Assembly: GCA_023426575.1 (NCBI GenBank)
Contig: JAFAAL010000001.1
Location: 1 to 64,000 of the forward strand
Direction: 5' to 3'
Source of the DNA: Bacillota bacterium
GTDB lineage: Bacteria; Bacillota; Clostridia; Saccharofermentanales; DTU023
DNA length: 64,000 bases
Part shown: piece after piece, positions 40,860 through 49,039 of the stretch
How positions within the stretch are numbered: the stretch's first letter is position 1
Layout of the letters: each line of letters begins with the position of its first letter
The notes under the pieces: model-generated
The model's input: only the letters and a program-made list of their open reading frames with translations
Databases searched by the model: none
Told to the model about the DNA's origin: nothing
Made by a program: the position numbers and the translations under genes

Positions 40860-42014
40860 ATGCAAGAACCATTGACCCTCAAAGATAAAATTCGCATTCG
40901 CCTGAAGTCACAACGTGAGTTTCCCGTGCTTCTCATCCTCGTGATGGCCCTCGTCCTGAGCGCCTTCTTTGCGCTGCTCGTCCGCCGCGACTACCAGAGC
41001 CTCGAGCTCAATCCCGCCGAGGTCAAGTCCCTGCCCCTAGCGGATCAAGTCGAGTCGACGGCCGTTGCCTCTTCGGAGATTCCCGAGGAAATCACAGTGA
41101 ATTTCTACGGCAATTTACAGATGAATGCCGGGTTGAGACAGTATCTCAAGAAGGCGGACTATCGCCGCTTCTTTTCACAGCTCATGCCCCTCTTGAGCGA
41201 GGCACAGTTCAATATCATCAATCTCGACAGTCCTGCGGAACTTGATGGCGATGCCCCTGAGGCCTTTTCCAAGTCAGATATTGAGGCTCTGCGCAGTCTC
41301 AACTTCCGTATCTTCCCCCTGGCCAACAGCAATTTCTGCCCCCTCAAGGGGGAACCGTCCGATCTGCTCCTCGCAGAGCTCTCTCAGCTGCCGATCGACT
41401 TTATCGGCTTCGGTGAGAATAATGCGCGAGCCGCTGCGGGCCAACGACTGCCCTATGGCGATCGCGCCGTCCGCCTCTTCTCAACTTCAGCCTATGGTCG
41501 AAATCAGCGCGCCTCCTACTTCGAGTCGGGCATGTCCATTGCCACGGACATCCAGGTCTTTGACCGCGTGACCAGTGCGAAAGTGCGAGGAGAATACGTC
41601 ATCGTCATGATTCACTGGGGCAATCTCTATAATTCGCGACTCGGTGACTACCAGGCTGAGCTGGCACGCCGCTATGTCGACGCCGGCGCTGATCTCGTCA
41701 TTGGCTCTTCTCCAGGCCCTGCGGCGACGATTGAAGAGTATAAGCAGGGATTGATCTGCTACAATCTCGGCAGTCTCCAGCAGACGCCTGCGGATGGACT
41801 GCTGCGCCCCGGTTTTGTCCTCTCTTTGACACTCAGTGAGGCGCACGGGCCAGAACTCGAATTCATACCCTTCTCACAACACATCGGACTGCCTGCCCCG
41901 ATCAGCCAGGACCGCTATCTCGAGACGATCCGCGAGCAACTGGAGGCGCACATGACGCAATTCCACATGGCGGACGGCTCAGCGGGCCGCTTTATCTTGA
42001 CCGAGCAACCATAA
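40860..42014 (+). CDS. pgsA: PgsA/CapA-like protein with degenerate metallophosphatase motifs
   Basis: 384 residues from ATG 40860; an in-frame TTG at 40854 abuts the pgsC stop and neither has a clear ribosome binding site. One N-terminal membrane anchor (FPVLLILVMALVLSAFFALL) and an extracytoplasmic domain matching the CapA family in length and layout. The normally conserved GD.ML reads YGNLQM, the HPH.(L/V) motif reads SSPGPAA, while MIHWGNLYNSR and ICYNLGSLQQ keep the HWG and Y-x-LGN-like elements. It may therefore act structurally in polymer transport rather than as a metal-dependent hydrolase. Operon position fits PgsA. Confidence 0.8.
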   Translation: MQEPLTLKDKIRIRLKSQREFPVLLILVMALVLSAFFALLVRRDYQSLELNPAEVKSLPLADQVESTAVASSEIPEEITVNFYGNLQMNAGLRQYLKKADYRRFFSQLMPLLSEAQFNIINLDSPAELDGDAPEAFSKSDIEALRSLNFRIFPLANSNFCPLKGEPSDLLLAELSQLPIDFIGFGENNARAAAGQRLPYGDRAVRLFSTSAYGRNQRASYFESGMSIATDIQVFDRVTSAKVRGEYVIVMIHWGNLYNSRLGDYQAELARRYVDAGADLVIGSSPGPAATIEEYKQGLICYNLGSLQQTPADGLLRPGFVLSLTLSEAHGPELEFIPFSQHIGLPAPISQDRYLETIREQLEAHMTQFHMADGSAGRFILTEQP

Positions 42015-42026
42015 ACGGAGGTCTAC

Positions 42027-43784
42027 ATGGCTATGCATAGTTTGAAATTCTGGCGGAGCTGTCTCCTGCTCCTCTTGACCCTCAGTTTTTTACTTCTGCC
42101 TACGGCTTGTCGCCGCACGGGTCCCAAGCCAGCCAGTGAAACTGAGGCCGATCTCGACGTCGATGAGGATGCCGATGTCGACGCCGAGGAAGATTTCGAG
42201 GGGGAAGATGACATTCGCAATTATGAGGGGCTGGAAATTTCCAGTCCAGATGAGCTGTCCCAGGGTGTCGGCAAGAGTCCCCGCGTCATCGAAGAGGCGA
42301 GCGCAAGCGTCAAGCCGACCCAATACGGAATTGCCATCTCGACCTCAAATGTCTTGGCAAGTCAGGCCGCGGCAGGGATTCTCAGCGCCGGGGGCAATGC
42401 CTTCGACGCCGCGATCACGGCCTCCTTTGTCCTCTCTGTCGTCGAGCCCTATGCCTCGGGCATCGGTGGCTCCGGCGCCCTCCTCTTCTACCTGGCGAGT
42501 GAGGACAAGTATAATTTCCTCGACTACCGGAGCAGCTCTGGGCTCCAGACGAGCAAGCAGAGTGACATCGGTATCCCCGGCCTCGTCTATGGCATGTACA
42601 ATCTCCACTCCCTCTTCGGCCACTTGCCCTGGCAAGACTTGCTACAGCCAGCGATCAAGCTCGCGGGCGAGGGATTCATCGTCAATAACGACCTGGCGCG
42701 GGCCATGCGCATCGCCACCCAGCCCCTGATGCAAAATGAGGCTTTTGTCAAAAATGGTGAACTGGTCAAGTCGGGCGATCTCCTGGTCCAGACGAAGCTC
42801 GCTGAGACTCTCAAGGCGATTGCCGCCGAGGGGGCCAGCGCCTTCTACAATGGCCCGATCGCAGATGAAATTGCCGCCAAGACGCCGCTGACCAAGGATG
42901 ACCTCGCCGCCTATCAGAGCTATTACCGCGATGCGGTCCAGACAGAATTCAAGGGGCAGACCTTTGTCAGTGCTCCGCCACCCTATTCGGGCATCACGAT
43001 TTTGCAGATGCTGCGCATGGCCGAGCTGCTCGACACGCCGAGTAAAAGTCCCGACAGTCCTGAATTCCTCAGTGATGTCGAGCGCCTCTCCCTCGTGGCC
43101 TACGACCGCCAAAAGCGCATCGTCGGCGATCCGCAGCACGTCGAATTCAATCCCGAAAAATTGTTGAGTGATAAGTACCTGAAGAAGTATCTCGAGCGTG
43201 GACTCTGGGAGAATGAGCCGACGGACTCTCAGGAGCAATGCACGACGCACATCTCGATCGTCGATAGCGAGGGCAATGTCGTCTCTCTGACCAATACGCT
43301 GACCTCCTTCTGGGGATCGGCCGTCGAGGTCGGGGGGTTCTATCTCAATAACTCGCTTTCGAATTTTAGCCGCAATAAGCGCAACTACTACCGCCCTATG
43401 ACGCGGCCGCGCAGCTTTATCGCTCCGATGATCATCGCCTCCCCTGACGGGGCCAAGATGGCGATTGGGACGCCGGGCGGGAAGCTCATCCCCAAGTTCC
43501 TCTTCCCCATTCTGCTGGACTACTATGTCTATGGAGACGAACTCGAGACGGCAATCAACAAACAGCGCTTCTTCTTCAAGGCCAAGTCAGCGATCACCAT
43601 TGAGGACGATCAGGGCATTCTGCCGACCTGGCCGCTGCCCCTCGATGACTACTACATCACCAAGTACGGCTATCACGACTACTTCGGCTCAGTGGCGGTC
43701 GCCGGCTACCACGCCGACGGCTCGCCCTATGCGATCTCAGATTTTCGTCGGCAGGGCCTCGCCATCGCCAAGACAGAGAATTAA
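42027..43784 (+). CDS. ggt: Gamma-glutamyltransferase lipoprotein (CapD/Ggt family)
   Basis: 585 residues. A lipoprotein signal (LLTLSFLLLPTACRRTG, Cys anchor) and an acidic linker of Asp and Glu (about residues 35-60) precede the Ggt domain: AIAAGGNAFDA-like AGILSAGGNAFDAAITASFV, YASGIGGSGALLFYL, then the autocleavage site and N-terminal nucleophile Thr in EQCTTHISIVDSEGNVVSLT. In capsule operons such enzymes cut or anchor poly-gamma-glutamate at the cell surface. GGAGGT precedes ATG. The 3' end overlaps the convergent deoC by 48 nt. Confidence 0.93.
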   Translation: MAMHSLKFWRSCLLLLLTLSFLLLPTACRRTGPKPASETEADLDVDEDADVDAEEDFEGEDDIRNYEGLEISSPDELSQGVGKSPRVIEEASASVKPTQYGIAISTSNVLASQAAAGILSAGGNAFDAAITASFVLSVVEPYASGIGGSGALLFYLASEDKYNFLDYRSSSGLQTSKQSDIGIPGLVYGMYNLHSLFGHLPWQDLLQPAIKLAGEGFIVNNDLARAMRIATQPLMQNEAFVKNGELVKSGDLLVQTKLAETLKAIAAEGASAFYNGPIADEIAAKTPLTKDDLAAYQSYYRDAVQTEFKGQTFVSAPPPYSGITILQMLRMAELLDTPSKSPDSPEFLSDVERLSLVAYDRQKRIVGDPQHVEFNPEKLLSDKYLKKYLERGLWENEPTDSQEQCTTHISIVDSEGNVVSLTNTLTSFWGSAVEVGGFYLNNSLSNFSRNKRNYYRPMTRPRSFIAPMIIASPDGAKMAIGTPGGKLIPKFLFPILLDYYVYGDELETAINKQRFFFKAKSAITIEDDQGILPTWPLPLDDYYITKYGYHDYFGSVAVAGYHADGSPYAISDFRRQGLAIAKTEN

Positions 43785-44465
43785 ATCATTCTTAGCGGCC
43801 GCCTCGGCCTCATGCATGATCTTAGAGCCGGATGAGGTCCCGATGCGGGTCGCACCGGCTCTAATCATATCCAGGCAGGTCTGGAGGTCACGGATGCCGC
43901 CCGAGGCCTTGATCTGGACATTACTGCCACAGGCCGCCTGCATGCGACTGACATCGTCGACACTGGCGCCGCGGCCCTGGAAGCCCGTTGATGTCTTGAC
44001 AAAGTGGGCACCGGCCTTGCGGGCGGAGGCGGCTGCCTGGGTCACCTCGACGTCACTCAACATGCTGCATTCGAGAATGACTTTGACGGTGTGGCCGTCT
44101 GCCGCTTCGACGACGCCGCGAATATCCGCTTCGACTTCGTCCCAGTGGCCATTTTTACAGGCGGCGAGATTAATGACCATGTCGACTTCGTCCGCGCCTG
44201 CCGCAATGGCATCCCGTGCCTCACAAGCCTTGGCCTCGGCTCTGTTCTGACCGAGGGGGAAGCCTATGACGGTGCAGACCATGACCTCGGAGCCTTCGAG
44301 TTCGCGGGCTGCCAGAGGCACATAATAGGGGTGGATGCAGACCGACTTGAAGCCGAATTGGATGGCCTCGGCACAGAGCTCACGAATTTCGCTCTCTCTA
44401 GCATCCGAATGCAGGTTGGTATGATCGATGTATTGGGCGAGATCTTTAAGTTTGAGATTTTCCAT
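43737..44465 (-). CDS. deoC: Deoxyribose-phosphate aldolase
   Basis: 242 residues. It splits 2-deoxyribose-5-phosphate into glyceraldehyde-3-phosphate and acetaldehyde in deoxynucleoside breakdown. Signatures: IDHTNLHSDARESEIRELC, DEVDMVINLAACKNGHWDEV, VKVILECSML (Lys), the Schiff-base Lys in HFVKTSTGFQGRGAS and IKASGGIRDLQTC. It lies 19 nt downstream of the copper ATPase gene and converges on ggt with overlapping ends. It may serve with the uridine phosphorylase and nucleoside importer at the right of the window. Confidence 0.95.
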   Translation of the reverse strand: MENLKLKDLAQYIDHTNLHSDARESEIRELCAEAIQFGFKSVCIHPYYVPLAARELEGSEVMVCTVIGFPLGQNRAEAKACEARDAIAAGADEVDMVINLAACKNGHWDEVEADIRGVVEAADGHTVKVILECSMLSDVEVTQAAASARKAGAHFVKTSTGFQGRGASVDDVSRMQAACGSNVQIKASGGIRDLQTCLDMIRAGATRIGTSSGSKIMHEAEAAAKNDLILCLGDGEALPTKI

Positions 44466-44484
44466 ACTGAGAACGCTCCTCTCC

Positions 44485-47400
44485 TTACTTGGGGCTAACC
44501 ATGTATCTCAACTTGTAGCCACAGGCTGAGATTGTCTTGCGGATGAGTTCGAGGTCTGGCTCGCCATCAGCGATAAAGCGCGCCTCCTTGAGCTCGTGGT
44601 CGACAGTGATCTCACTGAGTCCAGGAATTCCCTGGAGAGCTAGTGCCAATTTCTGGGCACAAGAGCTGCAGTGCATCCCGTCTATCTTTAGTTTACACTT
44701 TTCGCTCTCTGCTGGCTTGTGGTCGGCGTAGAGCGCAGACCAGAGGTCCGTGCCTTCGGGGCTGGAGGGTCCTGGCGACTGGCCTAGAGGGTTCTTCTGC
44801 CCTGGCGCGTTGTCTGACGGAGTCTGAGCCTCTGGCGTATCCTCTGACAGGATCTCTAGCTCTATCAGTTCTTCTTTACTGCTCTGCTTCTCGGCACTGC
44901 GGGCAGGCTCTGGGATCTCTCTTTGCGCCTTGAGCTTTGCGGCAAAGGCCGCCTCAATCTCTTCTTCCTTCTGCCGCGCTGCCTGACGCTCTTCCTGCTC
45001 CTCTGTACGAGCGGCCCTCTCTTCGGCCCTCTTGAGCGCAGCTTCAGCCTCAGACTCGGCGATGAAGGCAGGCACCTCCGTCATGCTCTCTAGTTCCTGT
45101 GCTTCGATATAGGACTCAGAAGGCTCAGTCGTCTCAGCTTCGGCCTCGAGGCTGTCAACTTCCTCGGGACTCAGCTCTAGAGTATTCTGTCGACGCTCGA
45201 CGCCGTCGATGAGACTGGTCGTCGGGCTCTTGGCCTCCAGATATCTGGCCTCGCGAGGACGCTTCTTCAGGGGATTCTCGCGCTTGGCTTTTGGCTCTTC
45301 GCGACCGCTCTCATGCAGAGGCTCAAGTTCGCCATTTTTCTGCCAGCTCGGGATGAAGTTGCGCAGGCGGAGGGCATTGCTGACGACAAAGATAGAGCTG
45401 AGGCTCATGGCGATGGCGGCGTAGATCGGATTGAGTTTCCAGCCAAAGAGGGGATAGAAGACGCCGGCCGCGAGGGGGATGCCGAGGACGTTGTAGAAGA
45501 AGGCCCAAAAGAGATTCTGTTTCATGACTTGGACGGTCTTCTTGCCAAGTTCAAAGAAGGTCAGAAGATCGCCGAGGTCTGAGCGCATCAGGACGACGTC
45601 TGCGGAATCCAGGGCGATGTCCGTGCCCGCGCCCACGGCAATGCCGAGGTCGGCGGAGACGAGGGCGGGGGCGTCGTTAATGCCGTCGCCGAGCATGGCG
45701 ACCTTTTTGCCAGCGGCCTGGCGCTCGCGGATGAGCTCTGCCTTCTGACGCGGGAGGAGCTCGGGGATGACGCGCTCAGGCGCGAGGTCGAGACGTCGGG
45801 CAATGGCCTCTGCGGCACGGCGGTGATCGCCGCTCAGGAGAACGAGGTCGAGACCTGTCTTAGTGAGGGCACGGATGGCCCAGGGCGCGTTCTGCTTGAT
45901 CTGATCGGAGGCGGCGAGCAAGCCGAGGTAGCGATCCTCACTGAAGATGAGGAGAGCGGAGTAGCCCTGCGCAGCCACGCGCTCAGTCAGCTGCTCGAGC
46001 TCTGGCGACGAGAGTCCTGCCTCTTCGAGGAGGGCGAGGTTGCCGGCAAAGTAATTCTCCCCATAGATGCGCGCGAAGACGCCGCGTCCAGGCAGGGCCT
46101 CGCTGGCCTCTTGCGGCCAGGTGCTGAGGTTGAGTTCTCGGGCCTGGCTCATGACGGCGTGCGCAAGGGGGTGGGAGGAACCGGCCTCGATCGAGGCGGC
46201 CAGCTTGAGCAGATCGAGTTCGGAAAGTTCTGTCGCCGGATCTGGCTCGATGGCGACGATTTCGGGACGGCCGAGGGTCAGAGTGCCCGTCTTGTCCAGG
46301 GCGAGATCACTGATCTGATTGACCATTTCGAGGCTCTCGGCCCCCTTGATCAGTATGCCATCGCGCGCAGCTCTTCCCCCGGCGACCATGATGGCGACGG
46401 GTGTGGCGAGGCCGAGGGCACAGGGACAGGAGATCAGGAGCACTGAGATCGCCATATTCATGGAGAATTCAAAATCGCCTCGGAGCAGCTGCCAGATGAT
46501 AAAGGTCAGGAGGGCGATGCCCATGACGACGGGCACAAAGACTGCCGCAACACGATCGGCGAGACGCGCCATCTCTGCCTTGGAGGCTGCTGCGTTCTCA
46601 ACCACTTCGACAATCTCGGCGAGTACTGTGTCGTTCGACCTCTTGAGGCTGCGGTAGATGACGACGCCATTTTGATTAATCGTGCCTGCAAAAATGCGAT
46701 CGCCCACTTCCTTGTCAACGGGCATGGACTCACCTGTCAGAGCCTGCTCGTCAAAAGAGCTCCGGCCCTCGACGATGAGCCCATCGAGGGCAATGCGCTC
46801 ACCAGGGCGCAAGATGATTTCGCTCCCGATCTCGACGTCGGCGGCTGGCAGGCGCTGCTCTTCCCCGTCGATAATGACACTGCAGGCGGCGGGGGCGAGG
46901 TCGAGGAGTGATTCGACGGCTGAGCTCGTCTTGCGCTTGGCGCGCAGTTCAAACAGTTTACCAAGAGAGATCAGGGTGACGATGGTCGCTGCAGAGTCGA
47001 GGTAGAGCTGATGCGCGTAGGCGGCGAGCACGGCCTCGTCCTGATGCATCAGGGCTGTGATCAGTCGGAAAATAGCAATGACGCCATAGAGGAAGGCAGA
47101 GCCTGCGCCGAGGGCGACGAGGGAGTCCATATTGGGATGGCGTCGCCAGAGGGCCCTGAAGCCCGACTTAAAGAAGGCCCGGTTGATAAAGAGGATCGGC
47201 ATTGTCAGGAGCAGCTGGGCGAAGGCGCGGTTGGCGGCACCAAGATCTCCCTGCATCCAAGTCGGCAGAGGCAGATTGAGAGCTGGAATCATCTCGAGCA
47301 TGAAGTAAATCAGGGGGATCAGGAGGATAGTAGAGGCAATGAGCCGCTTCTTTAGCTCAGCTTCTTGGCGCAGGAGCGGATCGTGAAGTTCACGCTGTCG

Positions 47401-48081
47401 CCGTCTGGCCATCTCGGCCTGGCGGTCGATCTCTCGAAAGCGTTCCGCCTCGTTCGTGGCGGGCGAGTCTGGCTCTGTCTCTTCGACGACTGTGCTCTCA
47501 GCCTCAGACTTGTCTTCCAGCGCTGACGGCTCGGCTTCCTGTTCATCATTTGGCCGTGGGAGCTCAGCCTCTTGAGCATCATCTGGCACAGGGAGCTCAG
47601 CCTCTTGATCGCCAGCTGTCACAGGGAGTTCAGCCTCTTCTTTAGCTTTAGCCTCGATGCGCTCGATCTCTAGCCCCTCTGAATCGGGCAGCTCGGACTC
47701 AGATTTCAGATCAGGGAAGTCCGAGGCGGCTGGGACAATCTCCTCGGCGCTGTCTACCGACTCCGCAAGACTGCAGCCCTGACGCTGAATCAAGTCGCTG
47801 ACGGCCGTCTCCTGAGCCCTGAGATCGAGCTCCTCAGACTTCTCACTGAAGCTGATCTTCTCGGGCTGATCGGGGGCCAGTTCACAGGGATAGCCTGCGG
47901 CTGTCAGCGTCTCTTCGACGCGCTCCTGGCTCACTTTCTTTTCCTTGAATTCAATATCGGCATAGCCCTTGAGGAGGTTGACACGATATTGCTTGACGCC
48001 GTCGAGCTCACGTAAAATCTTCTCCACATTGGCCTGACAGGCCGCACAATGCATCTCTCTGAGGGTAAATCGTCTGCGCAT
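44485..48081 (-). CDS. Copper-type P1B-ATPase with N-terminal and C-terminal heavy-metal-associated domains
   Basis: 1198 residues, far longer than the usual 750-850. An N-terminal HMA domain carries MHCAACQANVEKI (Cys 12 and 15). A long acidic linker (about 75-235) with 11-residue repeats follows, then the ATPase core: TGES in LTGESMPVDKE, the metal-path motif SCPCALGLATPVAI, phosphorylation loop LDKTGTLTLG, SSHPLAHAV and GDGINDAPALVSAD. After the last membrane helices comes a second Glu/Ala-rich linker and a second HMA domain with MHCSSCAQKLALAL (Cys 1138 and 1141). The CPC motif indicates Cu(+) export. The C-terminal sensor is unusual. An extended -10 lies just upstream. Confidence 0.93.
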   Translation of the reverse strand: MRRRFTLREMHCAACQANVEKILRELDGVKQYRVNLLKGYADIEFKEKKVSQERVEETLTAAGYPCELAPDQPEKISFSEKSEELDLRAQETAVSDLIQRQGCSLAESVDSAEEIVPAASDFPDLKSESELPDSEGLEIERIEAKAKEEAELPVTAGDQEAELPVPDDAQEAELPRPNDEQEAEPSALEDKSEAESTVVEETEPDSPATNEAERFREIDRQAEMARRRQRELHDPLLRQEAELKKRLIASTILLIPLIYFMLEMIPALNLPLPTWMQGDLGAANRAFAQLLLTMPILFINRAFFKSGFRALWRRHPNMDSLVALGAGSAFLYGVIAIFRLITALMHQDEAVLAAYAHQLYLDSAATIVTLISLGKLFELRAKRKTSSAVESLLDLAPAACSVIIDGEEQRLPAADVEIGSEIILRPGERIALDGLIVEGRSSFDEQALTGESMPVDKEVGDRIFAGTINQNGVVIYRSLKRSNDTVLAEIVEVVENAAASKAEMARLADRVAAVFVPVVMGIALLTFIIWQLLRGDFEFSMNMAISVLLISCPCALGLATPVAIMVAGGRAARDGILIKGAESLEMVNQISDLALDKTGTLTLGRPEIVAIEPDPATELSELDLLKLAASIEAGSSHPLAHAVMSQARELNLSTWPQEASEALPGRGVFARIYGENYFAGNLALLEEAGLSSPELEQLTERVAAQGYSALLIFSEDRYLGLLAASDQIKQNAPWAIRALTKTGLDLVLLSGDHRRAAEAIARRLDLAPERVIPELLPRQKAELIRERQAAGKKVAMLGDGINDAPALVSADLGIAVGAGTDIALDSADVVLMRSDLGDLLTFFELGKKTVQVMKQNLFWAFFYNVLGIPLAAGVFYPLFGWKLNPIYAAIAMSLSSIFVVSNALRLRNFIPSWQKNGELEPLHESGREEPKAKRENPLKKRPREARYLEAKSPTTSLIDGVERRQNTLELSPEEVDSLEAEAETTEPSESYIEAQELESMTEVPAFIAESEAEAALKRAEERAARTEEQEERQAARQKEEEIEAAFAAKLKAQREIPEPARSAEKQSSKEELIELEILSEDTPEAQTPSDNAPGQKNPLGQSPGPSSPEGTDLWSALYADHKPAESEKCKLKIDGMHCSSCAQKLALALQGIPGLSEITVDHELKEARFIADGEPDLELIRKTISACGYKLRYMVSPK
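47525..47640. repeat. 33-bp tandem repeats in the copper ATPase linker
   Basis: Two clear consecutive 33-bp units (47558-47590 and 47591-47623) starting GGGAGCTCAGCCTCTTGA, plus a partial third unit to 47640 and a diverged unit before 47558. On the coding strand they give 11-residue repeats containing QEAELPVP. They lengthen an acidic, presumably disordered linker. Confidence 0.75.
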
Positions 48082-48115
48082 AAAAGCTCCTCAAAAATGA
48101 TATTTTGACGGCTTC

Positions 48116-48124
48116 ATTGTAGCA
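48116..48124 (-). promoter_or_regulatory. Extended -10 promoter of the copper ATPase gene
   Basis: On the minus strand TGCTACAAT (TG-n-TACAAT) lies 34 nt before the start codon. I see no clear CopY- or CsoR-type operator beside it. Confidence 0.45.
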
Positions 48125-48195
48125 AAGAATCTACATTTATCAGCACTTGTCGCCAAATTGTAACGACATTGCAACTTAAGGAGGTCAATGCATTT

Positions 48196-49032
48196 TTATT
48201 TTGATTTTTTCAAGTAGTATGCAATCTCTGAGCGGAGGCCACGCAGGAATTGACGCAGCTGAAAAGGCCGCGGAAAAAACTGCGCTCGCCCTGTCGTATG
48301 AGCCTTCAAAAACATGAGAAACTCCTCTCGCGAGAGGGGTCCATTTGTGTTCATCAAGTAGTGACGAGAATTGGGATGCTCGGCATATCCACGGTAGATG
48401 GCAGCATAGGCATCGCCGAGGCCGAAGATATGGCCGAGCTCATGAGCGGCCACGCGTCCCAGCCGCCAGCTCTGACTTGTGTTAAGGACCATGTAGCCTG
48501 GCGATGAGAGCGACCAATTGAAGCCAAGAGTCTCGAGATGTCCGTAGCGGAAAATCCCCCAGAACCTGCGCCAGAGGGGAGATCCGACGTGGGAGGGCAA
48601 TTTTTTCAGAGGGGCAAAGTAAATGCGCACGGCTCGCCTCTGACCCCTGAGAATCTGTGTCCACAATGTGCCTGTGGGAGATCTGCGGCTGCCGAGACTG
48701 AGGAGCTCGAGCTGGAGAGGCAGGACGACCTTCCCTGCATCGCAGGGCTCCGTCCCCTGCTGCTCGTCGAGGAAGCGGACGGCCGCTGCCATGGCCTCGG
48801 GCTGCCGCGCCCTCAAGAAGTCAAAGAGGGCTGTCTCAATCTCAGCATCAACGGGAAAAGAGCAGTTCCAGACGGCAGACATGCCACGCGCCGCCACTTG
48901 CCAGGCGCTCTCGGCAGTCTCGTCTGAGACTCTGAGATCGCCGCGACGATTGTGAACAGAGAGCACTGAGATGACGAGACCTCTCGGTCCAAAGCTCAGT
49001 GAGATCGGGGCTTGGCGATCCGCTCTGGACAT
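48196..49032 (-). CDS. Putative metzincin-like zinc metalloprotease, unknown substrate
   Basis: 278 residues. The motif AAHELGHIFGLGDAYAAIY (near residue 200) fits HExxHxxGxxD, a metzincin-type zinc site with Asp as third ligand. Downstream HYLMNTNGPLS contains a Met, as expected for a Met-turn. No signal peptide is evident; the rest matches no family I know. Region 95-110 (GTEPCDAGKVVLPLQLELLS) may belong to the fold. It begins 7 nt after an unknown membrane protein gene, in the tail of the ornithine operon. Motif evidence for a zinc protease is good; function is unknown. Confidence 0.65.
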   Translation of the reverse strand: MSRADRQAPISLSFGPRGLVISVLSVHNRRGDLRVSDETAESAWQVAARGMSAVWNCSFPVDAEIETALFDFLRARQPEAMAAAVRFLDEQQGTEPCDAGKVVLPLQLELLSLGSRRSPTGTLWTQILRGQRRAVRIYFAPLKKLPSHVGSPLWRRFWGIFRYGHLETLGFNWSLSSPGYMVLNTSQSWRLGRVAAHELGHIFGLGDAYAAIYRGYAEHPNSRHYLMNTNGPLSREEFLMFLKAHTTGRAQFFPRPFQLRQFLRGLRSEIAYYLKKSK

Positions 49033-49039
49033 GGGCAGC

